From positions 66,411-130,410 of the forward strand of contig NZ_KQ948869.1 in assembly GCF_001514215.1 (NCBI RefSeq): 64,000 bases of DNA. Reading direction: 5' to 3'. Made by a program: the position numbers and the translations under genes. Shown in pieces: positions 7,773 through 15,939 of this stretch (the first letter of the stretch is position 1; every line of letters begins with the position of its first letter). Source of the stretch: Streptomyces bungoensis (lineage in GTDB: Bacteria; Actinomycetota; Actinomycetes; Streptomycetales; Streptomycetaceae). The notes under the pieces are model-generated. The model was not told the origin of the DNA and did not search any database. It worked only from the letters and a program-made list of their open reading frames with translations.

Positions 7773-10024
7773 CCGGCACGGGCCCCGGCACCCAGGGGGC
7801 GGTGCCGGACGGCCGTGAACGGCGCCACGCCCCCGCCCCGGCGGGGGGCGCCCGGCAGGGGCACGCGGCACGCCTGTCCCTCCCGGGCGAGGGCGGGGCG
7901 GCGGTCCGTCCGGCCCCGGAACCCGTCCTCCTCACCGACACCTACGCCCCCCACGACGTACCGCAGCGGCTCGTCGCGCACGGCTGCTGGTACCCCTCCG
8001 CGGACCCGGGCGGCCGCAACGTCGCCTTCATCTGCGACCGGACCGGGGTGCCGCAGCTGTGGACCGGCCCGGTCGACGGCGACGAGGCACGGCTGCTGGA
8101 CGCCGACCCCGACCCGGTCACGGAGGTGTCCTGGTCACCGGACGGCCGGTGGATCGCCTACACCACCGCCCCCGGCGGTGGCGAACTCACCCGGGTGCTG
8201 TGCGTCCGGCCCGACGGCACCGGCCGGCGCCTGCTGGCCGGCGGCGAGCCCGGCGCGTCCGCCTACCTGGGCCGCTGGGCGCCCGACGGCTCGGCCGTCG
8301 CCGTGACCGTCACCGAACCCGCGCCCCCCGGCGAGATCCGGACCGGCCCCGACGGACCGGTGGCGGCGGCGGACCTGCCGGCCCCGGCCCACACCGGCGA
8401 CTGGGCCGGCCGGGACGGCCGCGCGGTGCTGCTGGGCGGAGCACCGCTCACCGTCACCTCCGCCGTGCGGGAGACGACCGTGATCCACGGGCCCCGCACC
8501 GCGACGGCGCGGGAACACGGACCGCGTGCCCTCGCGGTGTACCTGGTCGACCCCGAGGGCGCGCAGGCGCCCGAACTGGTCGCGAGCGAGGCCGGGGCAC
8601 CGACCCTGCGTCTGTGCGCGCTGAGCCGGGACGGCCGGTTCGCCCTGCTGCGCCGGGGGCCCCGGGGCAACCGCGAGGCACTCGTCGTGCGCCGCAGCGA
8701 CCGGACGGTCACGGGCGCCGTCCGGGTCGCGGACGGCGACCCGTGGATCGGGGGCTTCGCGCCGGACGGGCGCACCGTCTGGCTGCGCAGCGACCACGAC
8801 CGGGAGTTCGCCGCGCTCCTCGCCGTCCGGCTCGGCCCGCGGGGGGAGTGGCTGGGGCAGTGGCCGGCCGCCGCCCGCCCGGACTGCGACCTGGAACTGC
8901 TGACCCTGCGCCGCGACGGGCTCGGCGCCGTCCTGTCCTGGAACGTACGGGGTGTCAGCGAACTGGAGATCACCGAGCTGCCCGGCGAGGTCCCGGAAGG
9001 CGGTGTCACCGTCCGCCCGGCCGCCGAGGTCCCGGCCGGTGCGTCCCGCGGCGTCCCCCTGCCGCACGAGGTGGTCACCCGCGTGGCAGCCACCGCCGAC
9101 CCCGACGCCCCGGTCGTGGCGCTGTCGGGGTCGCGGCGGCGGCCGGGCGTGTGGTGGCTGCCGCACGGCACGGCCCTGCGCACCCCCTGGTCGTCCCGCG
9201 ACGAGGACGCGGTCCCCGACGCAGGCCACCCGCCCGTACGGCCCTTTCCGCTGCGTCCCGTCGCCCGGGACGGACTCCCGCTCGGCGGCTGGTACTACCG
9301 GGCGCCCGGCCGCGCCCCGGGCGAGCCGGCCCCGTGCGTCCTGCACCTGCACGGCGGCCCCGAGGACCAGGAACGGCCCGTCCTGCAGACCCTCTACCAC
9401 GAGCTGCTCGGCCGCGGCCTGGACGTCTTCGCCCCCGACGTCCGCGGCTCCTCCGGCTACGGCCGCTCCTTCGTGGACGCGGACCTCGGCACCCGGCGGT
9501 TCGCCGCGATCGAGGACGTCGCCGCCTGTGCGGCCCACGCCGTCGTGGCCGGCCTGGCCGATCCCCAGCGCCTGGCGGTGATGGGCCGCTCCTACGGCGG
9601 CTACCTCACGATGGCCTCCCTCGTCTGGCACCCGGAGCTGTTCCGGACCGGTGTCGCGGTGTGCGGGATGTCGGACCTGACCACGTTCTTCGCCGGCACC
9701 GAACCGTGGATAGCCGAGTCTGCCGCGCACAAGTACGGGCACCCCGAACGCGACCAGGACCTGCTGCGGGCCCTGTCACCCATGAGCCGCGTCGACGCCC
9801 TGCGCGTTCCCGTGCTCGCCGTGCACGGGGAGCACGACACCAATGTGCCGGTGGGGGAGTCGCGCCAGTTCGTGCGCGCCGCCAGGGAGCGCGGCCTGGA
9901 GGCCGAACTCCTCCTGCTGCGCCAGGAGGGCCACGACTTCCGCCGCGCGGACAACCGGCGCCTCTTCCGCCGGACCGCCGCCGACTGGATCCAGCGGCAC
10001 CTGACGAGCCGGCCGGTCGCCTGA
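7745..10024 (+). CDS. S9-family (prolyl oligopeptidase-like) serine peptidase, about 759 aa
   Basis: An N-terminal beta-propeller with TolB/WD-like blades (for example GRNVAFICDRTGVPQLWTG, SWSPDGRWIAYTTAP) is followed by an alpha/beta hydrolase domain holding the catalytic triad Ser616 (GRSYGGYLT), Asp698 (HGEHDTNVP) and His730 (EGHDFRR). This is the architecture of dipeptidyl/acyl-aminoacyl peptidases. No signal peptide is seen, so it is probably cytoplasmic. ATG 7745 overlaps the preceding gene by 28 bases and has GGAG only 2 bases away; GTG 7802 is an alternative. The overlap puts it in the amidotransferase operon, where it may trim or recycle the amide product (inference). Confidence 0.88.
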   Translation: MAADARNPLTGTGPGTQGAVPDGRERRHAPAPAGGARQGHAARLSLPGEGGAAVRPAPEPVLLTDTYAPHDVPQRLVAHGCWYPSADPGGRNVAFICDRTGVPQLWTGPVDGDEARLLDADPDPVTEVSWSPDGRWIAYTTAPGGGELTRVLCVRPDGTGRRLLAGGEPGASAYLGRWAPDGSAVAVTVTEPAPPGEIRTGPDGPVAAADLPAPAHTGDWAGRDGRAVLLGGAPLTVTSAVRETTVIHGPRTATAREHGPRALAVYLVDPEGAQAPELVASEAGAPTLRLCALSRDGRFALLRRGPRGNREALVVRRSDRTVTGAVRVADGDPWIGGFAPDGRTVWLRSDHDREFAALLAVRLGPRGEWLGQWPAAARPDCDLELLTLRRDGLGAVLSWNVRGVSELEITELPGEVPEGGVTVRPAAEVPAGASRGVPLPHEVVTRVAATADPDAPVVALSGSRRRPGVWWLPHGTALRTPWSSRDEDAVPDAGHPPVRPFPLRPVARDGLPLGGWYYRAPGRAPGEPAPCVLHLHGGPEDQERPVLQTLYHELLGRGLDVFAPDVRGSSGYGRSFVDADLGTRRFAAIEDVAACAAHAVVAGLADPQRLAVMGRSYGGYLTMASLVWHPELFRTGVAVCGMSDLTTFFAGTEPWIAESAAHKYGHPERDQDLLRALSPMSRVDALRVPVLAVHGEHDTNVPVGESRQFVRAARERGLEAELLLLRQEGHDFRRADNRRLFRRTAADWIQRHLTSRPVA

Positions 10025-10063
10025 CGCGTCCGACGCCCTACCCGAACCGAGCCGTGTCGTGAG

Positions 10064-10073
10064 CAAGCGCTTG
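10064..10073. promoter_or_regulatory. Palindrome CAAGCGCTTG upstream of the thioesterase gene
   Basis: Perfect 10-bp palindrome in the context GAGCAAGCGCTTGGTAAT, 50 bases before the start of the thioesterase. AAGCGCTT-type sites are commonly found before fatty-acid or acyl-CoA genes in actinomycetes, where TetR-type regulators bind them (family knowledge; the regulator is not in the window). Confidence 0.5.
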
Positions 10074-10122
10074 GTAATAGGGTGGGCGGGCAGTCCCCGC
10101 GACAGCGCCAGGGAGGAAAGTC

Positions 10123-10923
10123 ATGCCGACGTCGCAAGCCGAGGCCTTCTACGAGCGGGAGGCCCACGACCGGTTCCTCCCCACCGTCTACACCCGGGGC
10201 CCCTGGGACGCCGGCTCCCAGCACGCCGGCCCGCCGGCCGCGCTGCTCGGGCTGGCCGTCGAGCAACGGCCGGGCGGACGGCCCGGGATGCGGGTCGCCC
10301 GGCTCACGTACGAGATCATGCGCCCCGTCCCGCTCCGGCCCCTGACCGTGACCAGCCGCGTGCTGCGCGCCGGGCGCAGCGTCGAACTGGTGGAGGCCGC
10401 CCTGACCCCTGACGGCGGTGAGGAGGTGATGCGGGTGACGGCCCTGCTGATGAAGACGGCACCGGACTCCGTACCCGAGGTGTCGCCGGGCCCGCAGGTG
10501 CCCGGACCCGGACAGGTGACCCCGGAGGCCTTCTTCCCCGTGCCGTGGGACCAGGGCTACCACACCGCCATGGACGTGCGCTTCGCCGCCGGTTCGTTCC
10601 TGGAGCCCGGCCCGGCCACCGCGTGGATGCGCATGCGGGTCCCGCTGGTCGCGGGAGAGGACATCGCACCGCTCAGCCGGGTCCTGACGGCCGCCGACTC
10701 GGGCAACGGCGTCAGCGCCGCGCTGGACTTCCGGCGCTACGTCTTCATCAACGCCGACCTCACCGTCAGCCTGCACCGCCACCCCGAGGGCGAGTGGGTC
10801 TGCCTGGACGCCCGTACGGCGGTGGACGGGGCGGGCATCGGGCTCGCCGAGTCCGCCCTGCACGACGAGAAGGGCCCGCTCGGCCGCGGCACCCAGACCC
10901 TGTACGTCGCCGAGCGCGGCTGA
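10123..10923 (+). CDS. Thioesterase-family protein with double hotdog fold, 266 aa
   Basis: Contains the acyl-CoA thioesterase-like layout: an N-terminal hotdog with GPWDAGSQHAGPPAALLGLAVEQ and RLTYEIMRPVPLRPLTV (residues 25-70), and a C-terminal half with PLSRVLTAADSGNGVSAALDF and FINADLTVSLHRHPEGEWVCLDARTAV. The HAGPP and FINADLTV blocks match the actinobacterial branch that hydrolyses acyl-CoA or related thioesters. ATG 10123 follows GGGAGGAAAGTC. Monocistronic, with its own promoter bearing an AAGCGCTT palindrome, which suggests control with fatty-acid degradation. Confidence 0.85.
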   Translation: MPTSQAEAFYEREAHDRFLPTVYTRGPWDAGSQHAGPPAALLGLAVEQRPGGRPGMRVARLTYEIMRPVPLRPLTVTSRVLRAGRSVELVEAALTPDGGEEVMRVTALLMKTAPDSVPEVSPGPQVPGPGQVTPEAFFPVPWDQGYHTAMDVRFAAGSFLEPGPATAWMRMRVPLVAGEDIAPLSRVLTAADSGNGVSAALDFRRYVFINADLTVSLHRHPEGEWVCLDARTAVDGAGIGLAESALHDEKGPLGRGTQTLYVAERG

Positions 10924-10959
10924 GACGGCTCGCCCGCCGCCCTGGACCGGCCCTGCACG

Positions 10960-11790
10960 TCACCCTTCCGCGGGCCGGCAGGAGGGCGCCGCGCCGGGGG
11001 AGCGGCGGGTGCGGGGAGCGGGGCGCCAGGTGGCCACGAGAGCGGCGGCGAGGAGGAGTTCGGCGATGTCGCCCCCGTAGTACATGATCTCCGCGCCGCC
11101 GCGGACCTCGGGGACGGGGGCATGGATGTCGACCCAGAAACCGCCGTACATCAACTGCGAGACGACGGCGTGCACCGCGATGGCGCAGCCCAGGTAGACC
11201 AGCCGGGTGCGCACGCCGGGGCGGGCGGGAGCGGGGTCCGGTCCGGCGACGACGTGGGCGAACAGGCATCCCGACAAAAGAAAGTGAGCGTGCAGCAGCC
11301 AGTGCCCGGCCGGGTGGGCCGTCGCGGTGTCGTACAACGGCGTGAAGTACAGCACCGCCAGGCTGCCGGTGGACAGGAGCAGGGCCACCGCAGGGTGGGT
11401 GAGCAGGCGCGCGGGCCGGCCGTGCAGGATCGCGGTGACCTGGCGGGCCCGCCGCACGGGCAGGGTCCGCAGCAGCAGGGTGACCGGCGCGGCGCGGGTC
11501 AGCGCGAGCGGGGCGTACATGCCGAGCAGCATGTGCTGCACCATGTGGCCGCGGAAGTCGCGGTGCGCCAAGGGCGCGACCGGCGGCAGCACCGCCGCCG
11601 CCAGCAGCACGAGCCCGGTGACCCACCCTGCCGTGCGCCACGGGCTCCAGCCCTGTACCGGGTTGCGGCGCCGCGCCCGGCGCGCCAGGCCGCCGTAGCC
11701 GACGGCGCACGCCAGCAGGACCAGCAGGGGCGGCAGGACGGCCGGAAGGCCACTGCCCGCACCGGAGTGCAGGGGCATGTCGTGGTGCAT
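10960..11790 (-). CDS. CtaG-like cytochrome c oxidase assembly membrane protein, 276 aa
   Basis: About seven transmembrane helices with the conserved histidine-rich block FRGHMVQHMLLGMYAPLALTRAAPVTLLLR (about residues 78-108), plus HWLLHAHFLLSGCLFAHVVAGPDPAPARP and a C-terminal MYYGGDIAEL. These are features of the caa3_CtaG family associated with copper delivery or assembly of heme-copper oxidases in the membrane. The start codon overlaps the stop of the upstream gene (ATGA), so the two are translationally coupled. The convergent thioesterase gene ends 36 bases away. Confidence 0.88.
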   Translation of the reverse strand: MHHDMPLHSGAGSGLPAVLPPLLVLLACAVGYGGLARRARRRNPVQGWSPWRTAGWVTGLVLLAAAVLPPVAPLAHRDFRGHMVQHMLLGMYAPLALTRAAPVTLLLRTLPVRRARQVTAILHGRPARLLTHPAVALLLSTGSLAVLYFTPLYDTATAHPAGHWLLHAHFLLSGCLFAHVVAGPDPAPARPGVRTRLVYLGCAIAVHAVVSQLMYGGFWVDIHAPVPEVRGGAEIMYYGGDIAELLLAAALVATWRPAPRTRRSPGAAPSCRPAEG

Positions 11791-12380
11791 CAGGCGCCCC
11801 GCGCCGTCCGCGGGGCCTCACCGGGGCCGGAGCCGGGACCGGTACCGGAGACGGGGCCGGGGTCGAAGGCGGGGGCGCCGCGCTGCAGCAGCCAGCCGCC
11901 CACGAGCAGCAGAGCGCCCAGGACGAGGAACCCGATGTCCCACCAGACCTCGTACCGGCCGCCGTGGACGTGGTGGATGCCCAGGACCTGGTGGTCCAGG
12001 ATCCCCTCGACGAGGTTGAAGAGCCCCCATCCGGCGAGGATCCAGCCCCACAGCTTGCGCGAGGCCCACACCGCGCGCCGGTTGTGGGTGACCCGGGAGT
12101 ACAGGACGGCCAGGCCCAGCAGGACCGCGAGCCAGCACACGGCGTGGAAGACGCCGTCCCAGACCGTGTTCATCCGCAGCCCGGAGACGGTGTGCGGGTC
12201 GTAGTACTTCACGCCGATGCGGTCGGTGTTGGTGCTGCTGAGCATGTGGTGCCACTGCAGGAGCTGGTGCAGCAGGATGCCGTCGACGAACCCGCCCAGC
12301 CCCACTCCCAGCACGAGGCCCGGCAGTTGGAGGCCTGCCGGTGCCGGAGGGAGGCCCGCCCCGCCCACGGTCGTTGCCAT
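11790..12380 (-). CDS. DUF2243-family four-helix membrane protein, 196 aa
   Basis: Four transmembrane helices with the family blocks GLGGFVDGILLHQLLQWHHMLSS, NTVWDGVFHAVCWLAVLLGLAVLYSR, GWILAGWGLFNLVEGILDHQVLGIHHV and WWDIGFLVLGALLLVGGWLL. The many conserved histidines (HQLLQWHH, DHQ, HHVH) suggest metal or heme contact, but the function of the family is not established. ATG 12380 follows GGACGGAGACGGACTG. It is the first gene of a two-gene operon with the CtaG-like protein, which fits a joint role in terminal oxidase assembly (inference). Confidence 0.85.
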   Translation of the reverse strand: MATTVGGAGLPPAPAGLQLPGLVLGVGLGGFVDGILLHQLLQWHHMLSSTNTDRIGVKYYDPHTVSGLRMNTVWDGVFHAVCWLAVLLGLAVLYSRVTHNRRAVWASRKLWGWILAGWGLFNLVEGILDHQVLGIHHVHGGRYEVWWDIGFLVLGALLLVGGWLLQRGAPAFDPGPVSGTGPGSGPGEAPRTARGA

Positions 12381-12608
12381 CAGTCCGTCTCCGTCCCGTC
12401 GGTGTCCGCGTCGGCTGCTTCCGTGCGGTGCGGGTCTCCCGCCCGCGAAGCCCTGAACACGCACGGCGCAGTCGTCTCACCGGATTACCAGCTCCGTGGC
12501 CGCGGCGCAGGACCGTCGTCGGCCGTTTGAGCCGAGTCGCGCGCCGGGCGTCCGGCACCGACGATGGGATCAAGCTCCCCGGCCGAGAGAAACCGAAGGA
12601 AACCGCGC

Positions 12609-13235
12609 ATGCCTTCTCCCTCCCGCGTCGCCCCGCCGCGCGCCCTGCGCCCCGGCACCCGCCCGGCCGCCGCCCTGACCTGCGTCCTGACAGCCGGTCT
12701 GCTGACGGGATGCGGCGGGGGCGGCGGCGGCTCCACGACCGGCACACCCTCCTCGCCGAACACGGCGTCCTTCTCCGGGACCATGCCGTCCGCGATCGCG
12801 TCGTCCGCGTCGTCCGCGATCGCCTCCGCCCGGGCCTCCGCCTCCGCCGCGGCCTCGTCGGCGTCGGTGCGCGCCTCGGAGTTCGAGGCGTCGGTGTCGG
12901 CCGAGTCCGCCCGTCGCACCGCAGCGGCCCAGAAGGCCCTGAAAGGGGTGCAGGGAGGAGGCAACGCACGGTCCGAGGTCGCCATGACCGGGCTGTCCAG
13001 GAACCAGACCGGCGGGGTGCTCGCCGTCGCCGTCACCATCACCAACAAGACCGGTCAGAAGGCCTCGTACGCCGTGCAGGTCGACTTCCTGGACTCCCAG
13101 GGGCACGTGGCCGAGACCCGCTACACCGGCGCGGAGAACCTCGAACCCGGCAAGAAGCAGCAACCCATCGTCTTCAGCCACGAGCCGCCCGAGCCGAAAC
13201 TGACACCCCGTCTGACCAAGGCCCAGCGCTACTGA
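12609..13235 (+). CDS. Ala/Ser-rich lipoprotein with a C-terminal beta domain, 208 aa
   Basis: A signal peptide ends in the lipobox LLTGC (Cys35), followed by a GGGGGGSTTG linker. Residues 50-110 are alanine/serine-rich and probably a helical coiled stretch (AIASSASSAIASARASASAAASSASVRASEFEASVSAESARR). The C-terminal 75 residues, with LSRNQTGGVLAVAVTITNKTGQKASYAVQVDFLDSQG, resemble FxLYD-type extracellular beta-sandwich domains. ATG 12609 follows GAAGGAAACC. The protein should sit on the outer face of the membrane; function unknown. A hairpin between this gene and the convergent SRAP gene probably stops both transcripts. Confidence 0.82.
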   Translation: MPSPSRVAPPRALRPGTRPAAALTCVLTAGLLTGCGGGGGGSTTGTPSSPNTASFSGTMPSAIASSASSAIASARASASAAASSASVRASEFEASVSAESARRTAAAQKALKGVQGGGNARSEVAMTGLSRNQTGGVLAVAVTITNKTGQKASYAVQVDFLDSQGHVAETRYTGAENLEPGKKQQPIVFSHEPPEPKLTPRLTKAQRY

Positions 13236-13240
13236 ACCGG

Positions 13241-13269
13241 GGTCCCCGCCGGGCCGCGCTCAGGGGACC
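13241..13269. terminator. Bidirectional hairpin between convergent genes
   Basis: GGTCCCC (13241-13247) pairs with GGGGACC (13263-13269) across a 15-base loop, overlapping the stop of the reverse-strand SRAP gene. The stem is only 7 bp, so moderate support. Confidence 0.45.
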
Positions 13270-14006
13270 GTGACCTCCTCCAGGAGGTCCGGGCCGTTGT
13301 TCCCGGTGCTGTTCACGGCCGTCGAGACGGGCCGGGCGTCCAGGTGCCCCGCCGCGGGCCGGGTGAGCAGGGCACGCAGGGCGTCGGCGTCGTCGCGGTG
13401 GGGATCGAGCCAGGCGTCGTAGTGGTCCGGGGTGAGGGCCAGCGGCATGCGGGGGTGGATGCGGCCGGCCGCGTCGGTCGCCTCGGTCGTGATGATGGTG
13501 CAGGTCGTCAGCCAGGCGGCGGGATCGCCGTCGTCCGCCACCTCCGGGTCGCGCCAGTACGCGTACAGGCCGGCGAGCGCCATCACCTGCCCGTCGGCGG
13601 GATGGATGAAGTACGGCTGCTTGCGCGTCCTGCCGGTCCGCGCGTCCTTCACCGGCTGCCACTCGTAGAAGCCGTCGGCCGGGAGCAGGCAGCGGTGCCG
13701 GGCGAAGGCGCGGCGGTAGGCGGGCTTGGTGTGCACGGTCTCCACCCGCGCGTTGATCATCCGGGAGCCCGTCCTCGGATCCTTGGCCCAGGACGGCACC
13801 AGACCCCACCGCAGCGGCCGCAGCTCCCTGCGCACCGGCGCGCCCGCGCTCTCCCCGCGGGGGGAGCGCTCGAGGACGGCGTAGACGTCGTCGGTGGGGG
13901 CGACGTTCCAGCTGGGTGCCAGCGACTCCTCGGGGCGCCAGTCGGTGACGCCGAACAGCCGGGTGAGGTCCTGCGGACTGCGGGTGGAGACGTAGCGGCC
14001 GCACAT
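13260..14006 (-). CDS. SRAP-family (YedK/HMCES-like) abasic-site-protecting protein, 248 aa
   Basis: Begins MCGRYVSTRSPQDL, so Cys2 becomes the N-terminal residue that forms a thiazolidine crosslink with abasic sites in single-stranded DNA in this family. Further hallmarks are SWNVAPTDDVYAVLE, RWGLVPSWAKDP, INARVETVHTKPAYRRAF, RCLLPADGFYEWQP and HPRMPLAL, with the usual Asn, Glu and His active-site residues. Length is normal. The start is fixed by the need for Met-Cys. The product is cytoplasmic and acts in DNA damage tolerance. Confidence 0.95.
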   Translation of the reverse strand: MCGRYVSTRSPQDLTRLFGVTDWRPEESLAPSWNVAPTDDVYAVLERSPRGESAGAPVRRELRPLRWGLVPSWAKDPRTGSRMINARVETVHTKPAYRRAFARHRCLLPADGFYEWQPVKDARTGRTRKQPYFIHPADGQVMALAGLYAYWRDPEVADDGDPAAWLTTCTIITTEATDAAGRIHPRMPLALTPDHYDAWLDPHRDDADALRALLTRPAAGHLDARPVSTAVNSTGNNGPDLLEEVTVP

Positions 14007-14047
14007 ACGCCCACTGTGCCACGGCCGGCGGACCGGACCCGGCAGCC

Positions 14048-15313
14048 TCAGCGGCCGGCCGGCGGGTTGGGCACGCCCGCCAGGGGAGCGGTATTGGTGG
14101 CGGTGTCGGCGTGGGGTCCGAGCCATTCGCACAGCAGGATGGTCGCGTCGTCCTCCAGCCGGTCGCCGTGGTGGCGCAGGTGGGCGCGGACGAGGCGGCG
14201 CAGCGTCTCCGGGACGGTGAGGCCGTCGGCGTGGTGGCGGACCAGGAAGTCGATGAAACGCGGCAGCCCGAACTGCTCGCCGCCCCGCGTCCGGGCCTCG
14301 GTGATGCCGTCGGTGTACAGCACCACCCGGTCGCCGGGCTGGAGCTGCTCGTGGCAGAGCGTGCCGGGCAGCTTCAGGTCGGTGCCCATGGGATGGGCGG
14401 GCGGACAGCGCAGCAGCGTCGTCCAGCGTCCCTCGCGGATCACGACGGGAGGGGGATGACCGCGGTTGACCCAGGTGAGCATGCCGGTGGCCGTGTCGAG
14501 GTCGGCCAGCACGCCGGTGACGTAACGCGACGGACCGAACTGCTCCAGCAGCACCCCCTCGATGGCGTCCCCGAGCGCCTCCAGGCCGGTGCCCTGCCTG
14601 CGGTGGTTGCGGCAGGCGCCCACCGCGAGGGTGGCGGTCAGACCGGCCGAGATGTCGTGACCCATGGCGTCGAAGATCGACAGGTGGACGAGATCGTCCG
14701 CCGTGGCGTAGTCGTAGGCGTCGCCGCTGACCTGGTAGGCGGGTTCCATCACGGCGCTGATGATCACCTGGTGGTCGGCGTAGGTACGGGGTGGCATCAG
14801 CGCCCACTGCATCTCCGCCGCGACGTTCATCGGCTGGATCCGGGCCAGGCGGGCGTAGGAGTCGCTGGTCTCCCGGCAGCCGTCCACCAGCATCGCCACC
14901 AGGGAGGCCAGCGCCAGCAGGTCCTCGCGGACGTCCTCGCCGTCGTCGGAGGTGGTCAGGTACAGCACGCCGAGGCGCTCGGTGCCGTCCAGGAGGGGCA
15001 CCCACCAGCCGTGCCGGCCGTCCGCGGCGTCGGCCGCGGGCACGATCCGGCCGTGCTGGTAGGCGCGGCCGGCGACGGTGCCCTCCACGGTCAGGGGCGC
15101 CCGGCCCTCCGGGGTGCCCGTCTCGGTAAGGCCGCCGGCGAGGGGCCGCAGGACCTCGCGCTGCAGGTCGGCCAGGTAGACCACGACGTGGTGGAAGCCG
15201 CGCACCGCGGCGTGCTCGGCCACACGCAGGGCCAGGTGCTCGAACCGCGTGACGTGGCTCTCCGCCAGCAACCCCGTCAGCATGCGCCGCATCGCCTCGT
15301 CCCGTTGCGTCAC
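14048..15313 (-). CDS. GAF-SpoIIE serine phosphatase (PP2C type), 421 aa
   Basis: The N-terminal half (residues 20-170) looks like a GAF sensory domain (FHHVVVYLADLQREVLRPLAGG..GWWVPLLDGTERLGVLYLTT). The C-terminal half is a SpoIIE PP2C phosphatase with VSGDAYDYATADDLVHLSIFDAMGHDISAGLTA, WVNRGHPPPVVI, GDRVVLYTDGITEARTRGGEQFG and DDATILLCEW; the metal-binding aspartates are present. GTG 15313 is chosen because GGAGG lies 6 bases upstream; the frame is open further upstream without a good site. Such proteins typically dephosphorylate anti-sigma antagonists in sigma-factor switching. No STAS partner is adjacent. Confidence 0.9.
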   Translation of the reverse strand: MTQRDEAMRRMLTGLLAESHVTRFEHLALRVAEHAAVRGFHHVVVYLADLQREVLRPLAGGLTETGTPEGRAPLTVEGTVAGRAYQHGRIVPAADAADGRHGWWVPLLDGTERLGVLYLTTSDDGEDVREDLLALASLVAMLVDGCRETSDSYARLARIQPMNVAAEMQWALMPPRTYADHQVIISAVMEPAYQVSGDAYDYATADDLVHLSIFDAMGHDISAGLTATLAVGACRNHRRQGTGLEALGDAIEGVLLEQFGPSRYVTGVLADLDTATGMLTWVNRGHPPPVVIREGRWTTLLRCPPAHPMGTDLKLPGTLCHEQLQPGDRVVLYTDGITEARTRGGEQFGLPRFIDFLVRHHADGLTVPETLRRLVRAHLRHHGDRLEDDATILLCEWLGPHADTATNTAPLAGVPNPPAGR

Positions 15314-15416
15314 GAGGACCTCCGATGCCCGACGTGTCCCTGGCCCGTCTCCACGCCCGTCTGCCCCACCGACCGGCGGCCAACCCGCTGCCCCCGTGGC
15401 CACTTCCCGGCGCGGG

Positions 15417-15737
15417 TCAGGCGGACGGGCGCTTCGCCGCCGTGCACGCCTGCTGGGCGACGACGGCCGGAACGTCGTAGAAGACCATGTACTGCACGCA
15501 GTCCGCCAGGGACAGCGCGTCGTCCGCGGTGAGCAGGCAGCCGGTGCTGGTGTAGCCGTTGAGCACTCCCTGGTCGGACAGCACCCCCACGCAGTCCGTC
15601 ACGTTGAGCTGGGCGGCGGGCGCGGCGGCGCTGCCGGCCGGCCGCGGGACCGGGTCCGCGGCGCGGGCGGCCGTCCCGCCCGGCAGAACGAGAACTCCGG
15701 TGAGCACGGCCGTGGTGGTGAAGCTGCGTATGCGCAT
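15417..15737 (-). CDS. Small secreted four-cysteine protein, 106 aa
   Basis: A clear Sec signal peptide (MRIRSFTTTAVLTGVLVLPGGTAARAADP) with cleavage after ARA is followed by about 80 residues holding four cysteines (NVTDCVGVLSDQGVLNGYTSTGCLLTADDALSLADCVQYMVFYDVPAVVAQQACTAA). The spacing suggests two disulfides in a compact helical fold. ATG 15737 follows GGGAGGCAGCTC, a strong site. The family resembles small extracellular streptomycete proteins of unknown function; I do not recognise it more precisely. Confidence 0.8.
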   Translation of the reverse strand: MRIRSFTTTAVLTGVLVLPGGTAARAADPVPRPAGSAAAPAAQLNVTDCVGVLSDQGVLNGYTSTGCLLTADDALSLADCVQYMVFYDVPAVVAQQACTAAKRPSA

Positions 15738-15939
15738 GAGCTGCCTCCCGGGGCAGACAGGGGGTCGGGACCCCTCCATCACACTGGCTCCGCACGCCTG
15801 TGGCCCGCGCGGCTGCTCCGTTCGGGGCCACGTCGGCCGGCCCGCCCGGCGGGGCGGCGGCTGGTACGCGTCCGGCGCCGGGGGTACCGGGGGCACCGTG
15901 GGCCGCACGGGCACACACGGAGCAGCCGGGGAGCGGGCC

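Noticed and set aside
10960..12380. CtaG/DUF2243 pair as a copper-resistance operon
   Set aside because: No CopC/CopD-type or copper-binding secreted protein is adjacent; the assembly role is the simpler reading.
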